NCBI GenBank assembly: GCA_025352585.1
Contig: JANXTD010000254.1
Coordinates: forward strand, 1-7,451
Source: Fimbriiglobus sp.
GTDB lineage: Bacteria > Planctomycetota > Planctomycetia > Gemmatales > Gemmataceae
DNA length: 7,451 nucleotides
Direction of reading: 5' to 3'
Shown piece by piece: positions 1-7,243 of this stretch. The position numbers and the translations under genes are program-made. The notes under the pieces are model-generated. The model was not told the origin of the DNA. It saw only the letters and a list, made by a program, of their open reading frames with translations, and ran no database searches. Within the stretch, counting starts at the first letter, position 1, and every line of letters starts with the position of its first letter.

Positions 1-184
1 GGACACCGGGCCGATGAGCAGCGAGGAGTCGGCGCGGCTGTCCGACGAGCGGCTCAAGTCGAAGAAGCCGGTGGCCGTCGCCTTGACGATCCCGGCCAAC
101 GCCGCCGGCAACAACGAGGCCTTCGAGGTCAAGCAGGGCGCGAACACCCGCAACGTGACGATCACCGCGCCACGCGCCCGGTAG
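1..184 (+). CDS. C-terminal fragment of a protein of unknown function (5' end outside window)
   Basis: An open frame enters from the left edge (first full codon at base 2) and ends at TAG 182-184, giving about 60 residues. The visible part begins DTGPMSSEESARLSDERLKS, a charged helical-looking stretch. It is followed by a Val/Thr/Asn-rich tail that looks like beta strands (for example VAVALTIPANAAG and NVTITAPRAR). I do not recognise a family. The beta-rich, Asn/Thr-rich end would fit the last domain of an exported protein, but that is inference. The frame is believed real because a strong intrinsic terminator on the same strand starts 18 bases after the stop codon. An internal ATG at 14-16 exists, but there is no reason to think the gene starts there. 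Confidence 0.6.
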   Translation, partial: DTGPMSSEESARLSDERLKSKKPVAVALTIPANAAGNNEAFEVKQGANTRNVTITAPRAR

Positions 185-202
185 TCGCCCAAGTGTCCTC
201 TC

Positions 203-242
203 GCCCCGGCCCGGACCTTCTCGGTTCGCGCCGGGGCTTTTT
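203..242 (+). terminator. Rho-independent terminator after the first gene
   Basis: GCCCCGGC at 203-210 pairs perfectly with GCCGGGGC at 230-237, an 8-bp GC-rich stem with a 19-base loop. Five T residues (238-242) follow immediately. It lies 18 bases beyond the TAG at 182-184 and 87 bases before the next start codon. It therefore probably ends the upstream transcript and isolates the alcohol dehydrogenase gene. Confidence 0.8.
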
Positions 243-329
243 CGTTCCCGAAGCGCCGCCGCCGGCCCCCGATGTGCTGAGGCCCGTCGCGACCGCGCCG
301 GCATTCCCGTAGCCCCACCCGGAGACGCC

Positions 330-1376
330 ATGACGACCCCCGCCTACGCCGCCCAGTCCGCGACTACCCCGCTCGCGCCGTTCGACATCGAGCGCCGCGC
401 CCCGCTGCCGACCGACGTGGCCATCGACATCCTGTTTTGCGGGGTCTGCCACTCGGACCTGCACCAGGCCCACAACGACTGGAAGGGCACGACCTACCCG
501 ATCGTGCCGGGCCACGAGATCGTCGGCCGGGTCAGCGCCGTCGGCGACGCCGTCAAGAAGTTCAAGGCCGGCGACCTCGTGGCGGTCGGCTGCATGGTCG
601 ATTCGTGCCGAACGTGCGCCAGTTGCGTGCGCGGCCTGGAGCAGTACTGCGAGAAGGTCAACACGCAGACTTACAACAGCCCCGACCCGCACAGCGGCAA
701 GATGACCTACGGCGGCTACTCGAAGCGCGTCGTCGTGGACGAGGCGTTCACGCTGAAGCTCTCCGAAGACGTGGACATGGCCTCGGCCGCGCCGCTGGTG
801 TGCGCCGGGATCACGACCTACTCGCCGCTACGGCACTGGAAGGTCGGCCCCGGCATGAAGGTCGGCGTTGTGGGCTTGGGCGGCCTGGGGCACATGGCGG
901 TGAAGTTCGCCCACGCCTTCGGGGCGCACGTCGTACTCTTCACCACCTCGGCCGGCAAGACCGCGGACGGCAAGCGGCTCGGGGCGGACGAGGTGGTGGT
1001 GTCGAAGGACCCCGCGGCGATGGCGGCGCAGGCCGGCAAGCTCGACTTCATCCTCGACACCGTCTCGGCGGAGCACGACCTCAACGCCTACTTGGCCCTG
1101 CTGAAACTCGACGGCACGCTCGTCCTCGTCGGCGTCCCGGACAAGCCGCTGCCGGTCTCACCGTTCAGCGTGATCATGGCCCGCCGCAGTTTCGCCGGCT
1201 CGGGCATCGGCGGCGTCGCCGAGACGCAGGAGATGCTCGACTTCTGCGCCGAGAAGGGGATCGCCTGCGACATCGAAATGATCCGCATGGACCAGGTCAA
1301 CGAGGCGTACGAGCGGCTGCTCAAGGGCGACGTGAAGTACCGCTTCGTCATCGACATGGCGTCGCTGAAGTCGTGA
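330..1376 (+). CDS. Zinc-dependent NAD(P)-dependent alcohol dehydrogenase (YahK / cinnamyl-alcohol dehydrogenase type)
   Basis: This 348-residue medium-chain dehydrogenase has the usual length for its family, which interconverts alcohols and aldehydes with NAD(P)H in the cytoplasm. The GroES-like N-terminal domain carries the catalytic zinc ligands Cys40 (GVCHSDLH) and His62 with Glu63 (GHE), and Cys158 is the expected third ligand. The structural zinc site is Cys93, Cys96, Cys99 and Cys107, spaced CX2CX2CX7C. The Rossmann domain begins with GLGGLG at 182-187. The TTS at 205-207 after the second strand is typical of the NADPH-preferring YahK branch, so reduction of aldehydes is the likely activity; the natural substrate cannot be read from sequence. 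GGAG at 321-324 lies 5 bases before the ATG, and homologues start similarly, so the start is secure. The gene stands alone between a terminator and a large palindrome, facing the glycosidase gene. All key residues are present. Confidence 0.95.
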   Translation: MTTPAYAAQSATTPLAPFDIERRAPLPTDVAIDILFCGVCHSDLHQAHNDWKGTTYPIVPGHEIVGRVSAVGDAVKKFKAGDLVAVGCMVDSCRTCASCVRGLEQYCEKVNTQTYNSPDPHSGKMTYGGYSKRVVVDEAFTLKLSEDVDMASAAPLVCAGITTYSPLRHWKVGPGMKVGVVGLGGLGHMAVKFAHAFGAHVVLFTTSAGKTADGKRLGADEVVVSKDPAAMAAQAGKLDFILDTVSAEHDLNAYLALLKLDGTLVLVGVPDKPLPVSPFSVIMARRSFAGSGIGGVAETQEMLDFCAEKGIACDIEMIRMDQVNEAYERLLKGDVKYRFVIDMASLKS

Positions 1377-1400
1377 CGGCGGGCGGGTTAGCCCGGCGCG

Positions 1401-1538
1401 GTTTTGTCAGCCGGACGCGCGAGCGACGGGAGCAAGTCCCGGTGCGCAACGTTGGTGGGGAGGGCCAAAGCCGTCAACACCCATCGACGTCGTTCACCGG
1501 GATTTGCTCCCGTCGCTCGCGCGTCCGGCTAACAAAAC
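1401..1538. repeat. Long near-perfect inverted repeat between convergent genes
   Basis: Left arm 1401-1444 and right arm 1495-1538 are reverse complements over 44 bases with two differences (1408/1531 and 1436/1503). The second is a G-U pair in plus-strand RNA. Pairing resumes inside: 1449-1459 can pair with 1480-1490 using two G-U wobbles, and GGC 1463-1465 can pair with GCC 1470-1472 around a CAAA loop. Almost the whole 138 bases can therefore fold into one hairpin. It fills most of the gap between the stop codons at 1376 and 1555. It could act as a two-way transcription barrier for the convergent pair, but there is no long T tract; the arms end in GTTTTG and CAAAAC. The length and symmetry also fit a dispersed palindromic (REP/MITE-like) element. 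No transposase gene is nearby. Confidence 0.9.
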
Positions 1539-1554
1539 GGGCGAACAAGAATCG

Positions 1555-2967
<1,413 letters not shown>

Positions 2968-2975
2968 GGGAGAGA

Positions 2976-2980
2976 CCTCT
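2976..2980 (-). promoter_or_regulatory. Ribosome binding site that decides the glycosidase start
   Basis: On the minus strand AGAGG (2980 to 2976) stands 8 bases before ATG 2967-2965. It supports the start at 2967, directly in front of the signal peptide, and not the upstream in-frame ATG at 3117. Confidence 0.6.
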
Positions 2981-2988
2981 TCGAGGAG

Positions 2989-3101
2989 AGTGCAGAACGC
3001 ACAGTGCAGAGTGCAGAATAGTCGGAAAACCGGCGACTCCGTTGTTCCCGCTCTTGGCTCGCCTGCTTCGATTCTGCACTTTGCACTTTGAGTTCTGCAC
3101 T
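2989..3101. repeat. Facing arrays of a degenerate 7-base repeat forming an inverted repeat in a divergent intergenic region
   Basis: The right arm (3071-3101) holds four consecutive 7-mers from 3074: CTGCACT, TTGCACT, TTGAGTT, CTGCACT. The left arm (2989-3019) holds four on the other strand, read on plus as AGTGCAG, AACGCAC, AGTGCAG, AGTGCAG. The arms are reverse complements at 28 of 31 positions and are separated by 51 bases. The structure occupies most of the 148 bases between the divergent start codons at 2967 and 3116, so it lies in the promoter or leader region of both genes. It could form a cruciform in DNA or a hairpin in either transcript. A dispersed intergenic repeat is the most likely nature; a regulatory role is only possible. 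It is not CRISPR: units are 7 bases with no spacers. Confidence 0.85.
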
Positions 3102-3115
3102 CCAGGGTTTCCCGC

Positions 3116-4705
3116 ATGACGACTTACGACGCGATCATCCTCGGCGGCGGGCACAACGGCCTCGTCACCGCCGCGTACCTCGCCCGCGCCGGCCGTAGTG
3201 TGCTCGTGCTGGAGAAGCGCGAACTCGTCGGCGGCTGCTGCGTCACCGAGGAGGTCTGGCCCGGCTACCGCGTCTCGACCGCCGCCTACGTCAACAGCCT
3301 GCTGCGGCCCGAGATCATCCGCGACCTCGAACTGGCGAAGCACGGCTTCGAGATGATCCCGCGGTCGCCGTCGTCGTTCACGCCCTTCCCCGACGGCCGC
3401 TCGCTACTCATGGGGCCGGACAAGGCGTTGACGCACCGCGAGATCGCCAAGTTCAGCGCGAAGGACGCCGAGGCGTACCCCAAGTACGAGGCGATGCTGA
3501 CCCGCGTCGCCGACTTCCTCGAACCGCTGCTCGTGCAGACTCCGCCCGACCCGTGGGGCGGCGTCGGCGACTTGTTGAAGCTCGCCAAGATCGGCTGGAA
3601 GTTCCGCGGGCTGGGCCGGGAAGTCGGAAGCGAAGCGATCGAGATTTTGACCGGGGCCGCGCGGCCGATCCTCGACCGCTGGTTCGAGTCGGAAGAGTTG
3701 AAGGCGACGATTGCGACCGACGCGGTGATCGGGGCGTACGCGTCGCCGAGCCAACCGGGCACGGCGTACGTGCTGTTCCACCACGTCATGGGCGAGTGCA
3801 ACGGCGTGCGCGGCGTCTGGGGCTACGTCAAGGGCGGCATGGGTAACGTCTCCGAGAGCATCGCGTCGGCGGCGCGGAAGTTCGGGGCGGTGATCCGCAC
3901 CAACGCCAACGTCGGCAAAATCCTGGTGCGCGACGGCGTCGTGACCGGGGTCGCCCTCGACGACGGCACCGAATTCCTGGCCCGCCAAGTCGCCTCGTGC
4001 GCCGACGCCAACGTCACGTTCAACAAGCTGATGGACGCCAAGGACTTGCCGGCGGCGTTCCGCGCCGCGGTCAACCGCATCGACTACTCGTCGGCGACGG
4101 TCAAGATTAACGTCTGCCTCGACGCCCCGCCCAACTTCAAGGCGCTGCCCAACAGCGGCGCGACCGGCGTCGGCCCGCAGCACCACGGCACGATGCACGT
4201 CTGCCCGACCATGGACTACATCGAGCGCGCCTACGAGGACGCCCGCGCCGGCCGCTGGGCGCAGAACCCGATGCTCGAGTGCACGATGGCCACCGCCCTC
4301 GACCCGACGCTCGCCCCGGCCGGCAAGCACATCCTCAGCCTGTTCGTGCAGTACGCCCCGTACACGCTCACCGGCACGACGTGGCGCGTCGAGAAGGACA
4401 AGTTCGCCGACCGCTGCTTCGACGTGCTCGAAGAGTACGCCCCCGGCTTCAAGGCGAGCGTCATCGACCGGCAGGTGATCCCGCCGCCGGAGATGGAGCG
4501 ACTTTGGGGCATCACCGGCGGCAACATCATGCAGGGGACGATGTCGCTGTCGAGCATGTTCAGCCTGCGGCCGGCGGCGGGCTACGCCAACTACCGCACC
4601 CCGGTGAAGGGGCTGTGGATGTGCGGGGCGGCGGCGCACCCCGGCGGCGGCGTCATGGGCGCGGCGGGGATGAACGCCGCGCGGGAGATGCTAAAGGCGC
4701 GCTAA
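3116..4705 (+). CDS. PYROXD2-like FAD-dependent oxidoreductase (phytoene-desaturase-related NAD(P)/FAD protein)
   Basis: This 529-residue flavoprotein begins with a dinucleotide-binding fold: strand YDAIILGGG, the loop GGGHNGL (10-16), and acidic Glu33 in VLEKR for the FAD ribose. [12 protein letters not shown] (35-46) follows. The C terminus closes the FAD site with [20 protein letters not shown] (499-518), the signature of the phytoene desaturase/amine oxidase superfamily. The GGGHNGLV start, the [15 protein letters not shown] end and the overall length fit the PYROXD2 branch better than true carotenoid desaturases. No carotenoid genes adjoin it, so carotenoid synthesis should not be assumed; the reaction of bacterial PYROXD2 homologues is not established as far as I know. 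No signal peptide is seen. AGGG at 3104-3107 lies 8 bases before the ATG, a modest ribosome site partly next to the heptamer array. The next plus-strand gene follows after 48 bases. No residue is obviously missing. Confidence 0.9.
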   Translation: MTTYDAIILGGGHNGLVTAAYLARAGRSVLVLEKRELVGGCCVTEEVWPGYRVSTAAYVNSLLRPEIIRDLELAKHGFEMIPRSPSSFTPFPDGRSLLMGPDKALTHREIAKFSAKDAEAYPKYEAMLTRVADFLEPLLVQTPPDPWGGVGDLLKLAKIGWKFRGLGREVGSEAIEILTGAARPILDRWFESEELKATIATDAVIGAYASPSQPGTAYVLFHHVMGECNGVRGVWGYVKGGMGNVSESIASAARKFGAVIRTNANVGKILVRDGVVTGVALDDGTEFLARQVASCADANVTFNKLMDAKDLPAAFRAAVNRIDYSSATVKINVCLDAPPNFKALPNSGATGVGPQHHGTMHVCPTMDYIERAYEDARAGRWAQNPMLECTMATALDPTLAPAGKHILSLFVQYAPYTLTGTTWRVEKDKFADRCFDVLEEYAPGFKASVIDRQVIPPPEMERLWGITGGNIMQGTMSLSSMFSLRPAAGYANYRTPVKGLWMCGAAAHPGGGVMGAAGMNAAREMLKAR

Positions 4706-4716
4706 CCGCCGGTCGC

Positions 4717-4722
4717 TACAAT
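4717..4722 (+). promoter_or_regulatory. Candidate -10 element (TACAAT) before the secreted-protein gene
   Basis: TACAAT differs from TATAAT by one base and lies 31 bases before the ATG at 4754, in the short gap after the oxidoreductase stop. I see no good TTGACA-like hexamer about 17 bases upstream (AAGGCG there), so the call rests on the -10 alone. The same eight bases GCTACAAT occur in front of yebC. If it works, the gene has its own promoter besides read-through. Confidence 0.35.
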
Positions 4723-4753
4723 CGCCCTGACCCACGTTCCCCGGAGAGTCCCC

Positions 4754-5521
4754 ATGCGGTTCCCCCTCGCACTCGCACTCGCGCTCACGCTCCTGGCCGG
4801 CGTCGCCTCCGCCCAGGGGACTCCCGACCCGGCGGCCGTCGTCCGCAAGGCGGTCGCGGCGCACGGCGGCGAGGCGGCGCTGAAGGCGTTCGGCACCTCG
4901 TCGTCCAGCGGCAGCGGCACGATGACCGTGTTCGGCATGAAGCTGGCCGTCGCCACCGAGGTGCTGTACGACGCCCCGGACAAGTTCCGCCTGGGCATGA
5001 AGACCGAGGTCAACGGCCAGAAGTTCGACCTCGTCCAGGTCATGAACGGCGACAAGTTCGCCCAGACGGTCAACGCCAAGCCGGGCAAGATCAGCGACGC
5101 CGAGAAGGCCGAACTGAAGCAGGCGGTCGTCATGATGGACCTGACCACGCTCACCCCGCTGCTCACCGACAAGTACACGCTCAAGGCGCTGCCGAGCGAG
5201 AAGGTCGGCGACGCCGACGCGAGCGTGGTCGTGGCGACGCCGGCCGGCAAGGGGGCCGACCCGCGGCCGGTGACGCTCTACTTCGACGCCAAGTCCGGCT
5301 ACCTGGTCCGCTACATCCGCGAGGCGCTGGCCCCGGCGGAGGGCGGCGTCGCCAAGAAGGTCAAGGAGGACACGAAGCTCGCCGACTTCAAGAAGTTCGA
5401 CGGCGCGATGATCGCCACCAGTGCGGTCGCCACGCACGACGGCAAGCCGTTCATGGCGGTGACCGTGACCGCCGTCAAGGCGCTGCCGGCGATCGACGCG
5501 AAAGAGTTCGCGGTGCCGTAA
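4754..5521 (+). CDS. Secreted protein of unknown function, possibly a LolA/LppX-like fold
   Basis: The 255-residue product opens with a clear signal peptide: MRF, a Leu/Ala core and VASA before Gln21, so cleavage after residue 20 is expected. No lipobox cysteine is present; the protein appears to have no cysteine at all, which suits a soluble periplasmic protein. The mature start (DPAAVVRKAVAAHGGEAALK, 25-44) followed by alternating strands resembles secreted proteins with a LolA/LppX-like half-barrel. Strand-like pieces include GSGTMTVFGMKLAV, VTLYFDAKSGYLVRY and AVTVTAVKALP. That fold is a guess by pattern and no catalytic motif is visible. GGAG at 4743-4746 sits 7 bases before the ATG. The gene lies 48 bases downstream of the oxidoreductase on the same strand, so co-transcription is possible, and its end is 10 bases from the convergent membrane-protein gene with no obvious terminator between them. 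Confidence 0.85.
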   Translation: MRFPLALALALTLLAGVASAQGTPDPAAVVRKAVAAHGGEAALKAFGTSSSSGSGTMTVFGMKLAVATEVLYDAPDKFRLGMKTEVNGQKFDLVQVMNGDKFAQTVNAKPGKISDAEKAELKQAVVMMDLTTLTPLLTDKYTLKALPSEKVGDADASVVVATPAGKGADPRPVTLYFDAKSGYLVRYIREALAPAEGGVAKKVKEDTKLADFKKFDGAMIATSAVATHDGKPFMAVTVTAVKALPAIDAKEFAVP

Positions 5522-5531
5522 GCGCCGGCCG

Positions 5532-6407
5532 TTAGCCCTTCATCACGCCGGTGCGGATGTGGCGGACGGCCCCGGACAGGCTGGCGAAGTGCCGCATCGC
5601 GGTGAAGTTGTTCACCTCGTACTGGTTCATCGCCACCGCGAACAGGAAGATGCCGATCGAGTCGCCGCCGGGCGGGGCCGGCTCCTCCTCGACCATCTCC
5701 GCGAAGATCGCCCCGTAGCGCAGGTCGAACGTGATCGCCACGTTCTTGCCGTGCCGCGACGGGTACAGCCACTCGTTCAAGGTCGGCCAGCGCGAGAAGA
5801 CCGACAGCGCCAGGTCGGTCCAGATGCGCTTCTGCTCGGCCACGTCGGTGACGGTCTGCTTGCCCTTCAGGTCGGTGTGCAGGCCCGGCAGGCGGTTGAG
5901 CCCGCGCAGGATCTCGCGGTCGTCGGTGCCGGTGGCGATGACCTGGAGTTGGCCGTTGCGGATCTCGCAGAGGATGGCGAAGTCGAGGCCGCCGCTCCAG
6001 CGGACGTAGTGCCTCAGCGCCCGGCAGTACTCGCGCACGAGGTCGGTGGGGTTGGCGTTGAACGTCTGCGGGCCGCGCGGCAGGGTCCACCAGCACCAGC
6101 CGGCCAGCAGCACGATCGAGCCGGCGAAGACCAGCATCGACGCGCCGCCGACGACCTCCGGCGGGGCCTTCTCCTCGGTGACGAGCCGGTGCAGCAGCTC
6201 GAACTGGGTCGCGCCGGGGTTGCGCAGGGCGGCGACGCGGAGCCAGCCGTACGAGCCGGCGACGAGCGACGCGGCGAGCAGCGGCAGGTAGCGGCGGCCG
6301 GGGTTGATCCACTCGACCAGGGGCCGGCCGCTGCCGAACGTGACGAGGTAGTTGAAGAGCAAGTAAACAATGGCCGCGTACCCGGCCGCCTGCAACAATT
6401 CGCTCAC
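5532..6407 (-). CDS. Membrane protein of unknown function with three predicted transmembrane helices
   Basis: This 291-residue protein has three hydrophobic segments in its first 110 residues, at about 7-25, 40-60 and 88-108. A soluble region of about 180 residues follows, rich in charged and aromatic residues (for example REYCRALRHYVRW at 125-137). I recognise no family or catalytic motif. The soluble part may face the cytoplasm or periplasm; the signals around the helices do not settle this. The start is GTG at 6407-6405; AGAGG on the minus strand (6422-6418) lies 10 bases upstream, slightly long but the best site. No signal peptide is apparent apart from helix 1. It begins 34 bases after the yebC stop and is probably co-transcribed with it. 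Whether this pairing reflects a shared role or only location cannot be told from one genome. Reading frame and codon use look normal. Confidence 0.8.
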   Translation of the reverse strand: MSELLQAAGYAAIVYLLFNYLVTFGSGRPLVEWINPGRRYLPLLAASLVAGSYGWLRVAALRNPGATQFELLHRLVTEEKAPPEVVGGASMLVFAGSIVLLAGWCWWTLPRGPQTFNANPTDLVREYCRALRHYVRWSGGLDFAILCEIRNGQLQVIATGTDDREILRGLNRLPGLHTDLKGKQTVTDVAEQKRIWTDLALSVFSRWPTLNEWLYPSRHGKNVAITFDLRYGAIFAEMVEEEPAPPGGDSIGIFLFAVAMNQYEVNNFTAMRHFASLSGAVRHIRTGVMKG

Positions 6408-6441
6408 CGCCGTGGAACCTCTGTGAGGAACGGGACCGGCC

Positions 6442-7185
6442 TCAGCCCTCCGCCATCTCGGCCGTGATGTTGGCGTTGGTGTAGACGTTCTGCGCGTCGT
6501 CGTTGTCGTCGAGCACGTCGAGCAGCCGCATCAACTTCTTGCCGACTTCGAGTTCGAGATCGACGTAGTCCTTCGGCAACTGCTTGATGTCGGCCTCCGT
6601 CGGCTCGAACCCGGCCGCCTTGAGCGCCTCGACCACCGCCGTGAAGCTGGCGATGTCGGTCGTGATGGCGTAGGAGTCGCCGTCGCGCTCGAAGTCCTCG
6701 GCCCCGGCGTTCAGCGCCGCCTCCATCACCACGTCTTCGTTCTTGTACGCCTTGGCACTGAGCAAAATCAGCCCCTTGCGGTCGAACATGTAGCTGACAC
6801 AGCCGATCGCCCCGAGGTTCCCGCCCAACTTCTCGAACGTGCTGCGCATCTCGCCGCCGGTGCGGTTGCGGTTGTCGGTGAGCGTCTCGACGAGGATTGC
6901 CACGCCGCCGGGGCCGTAGCCCTCGTAGGTGATCTCCTCGTAGCTCTCGCCCTCCAACTCGCCGGTGCCCTTCTTGACGGCGCGCTCGATCTTCTCCTTG
7001 GGCATCGAGACGTGCCGGGCCTTGTCGATGGCGTAGCGCAGCCGCAGGTTCGTGTCGGGGTTCCCGTCGCCGTTCTTGGCGGCGATCATGATGTAGCGCG
7101 CGAGCTTGCTGAACACCCGCGCCCGCGACGCGTCTTGCTTGCCCTTGCGCACGGCGATGTTCGCCGAGTGGCTGTGCCCCGCCAT
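6442..7185 (-). CDS. yebC: YebC/PmpR family protein (TACO1-type translation factor)
   Basis: The 247-residue product matches YebC along its length (E. coli YebC is about 246). It starts MAGHSHSANIAVRKGKQD and carries AIDKAR (52-57), the hallmark YEGYGPGGVAI (87-97), DNRNRT (104-109), GGNLG (121-125) and KLMRLLDVLDD (217-227). YebC/TACO1 proteins were first described as transcriptional regulators. More recent work ties the family to the ribosome and relief of stalling at proline-rich stretches, so a translational role in the cytoplasm is the better guess. At positions 6-7 the usual Lys-Trp of GHSKWANI is His-Ser. The ATG at 7185-7183 is chosen over the in-frame TTG two codons upstream because GAGG (7196-7193) is 7 bases before the ATG and because the family starts MAGHS. 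The membrane-protein gene follows after 34 bases. Confidence 0.97.
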   Translation of the reverse strand: MAGHSHSANIAVRKGKQDASRARVFSKLARYIMIAAKNGDGNPDTNLRLRYAIDKARHVSMPKEKIERAVKKGTGELEGESYEEITYEGYGPGGVAILVETLTDNRNRTGGEMRSTFEKLGGNLGAIGCVSYMFDRKGLILLSAKAYKNEDVVMEAALNAGAEDFERDGDSYAITTDIASFTAVVEALKAAGFEPTEADIKQLPKDYVDLELEVGKKLMRLLDVLDDNDDAQNVYTNANITAEMAEG

Positions 7186-7192
7186 CGTCAAC

Positions 7193-7196
7193 CCTC
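7193..7196 (-). promoter_or_regulatory. Ribosome binding site that decides the yebC start
   Basis: GAGG on the minus strand lies 7 bases before ATG 7185-7183 but only one base before the alternative TTG at 7191-7189. This favours the ATG. Confidence 0.65.
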
Positions 7197-7223
7197 ACAA
7201 CAATGAACGAAGTCCTACCGGGC

Positions 7224-7229
7224 ATTGTA
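7224..7229 (-). promoter_or_regulatory. Candidate extended -10 promoter element for yebC
   Basis: On the minus strand TACAAT (7229 to 7224) is preceded by TGC, giving TGNTACAAT, an extended -10 form that can work without a strong -35. It lies 38 bases before the yebC ATG and 14 bases after the TGA of the upstream gene. It would give a leader of roughly 30 bases. No convincing -35 is seen in the GC-rich stretch behind it. Confidence 0.45.
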
Positions 7230-7243
7230 GCAGGTTCCGCTCG

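Noticed and set aside
2989..3101. CRISPR-like array
   Set aside because: The repeat unit is only 7 bases, contiguous and degenerate, with no spacers and no cas genes.
3404..4639. Minus-strand open frame of 411 codons opposite the oxidoreductase gene
   Set aside because: Arg/His/Val-rich translation with no motif, lying wholly inside a gene with clear FAD-binding signatures on the other strand.
3116..4705. Carotenoid biosynthesis gene (crtI)
   Set aside because: The FAD motifs are superfamily-wide; the N- and C-terminal signatures fit PYROXD2 better, and no other carotenoid gene is in the window.
5519..5534. Shared terminator between the two convergent genes
   Set aside because: The short GC-rich stretch between the stop codons has no meaningful stem and no T tract on either strand.
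4279..5535. Plus-strand open frame of 418 codons spanning two genes
   Set aside because: Arg/Gly/Ala-rich out-of-frame translation that crosses the stop of one real gene and the signal peptide of the next.
6424..6444. TGAGG/CCTCA hairpin across the yebC stop codon as a terminator
   Set aside because: A 5-bp stem with an 11-base loop and no T tract is too weak; it also overlaps the ribosome site region of the next gene, so read-through is more likely.
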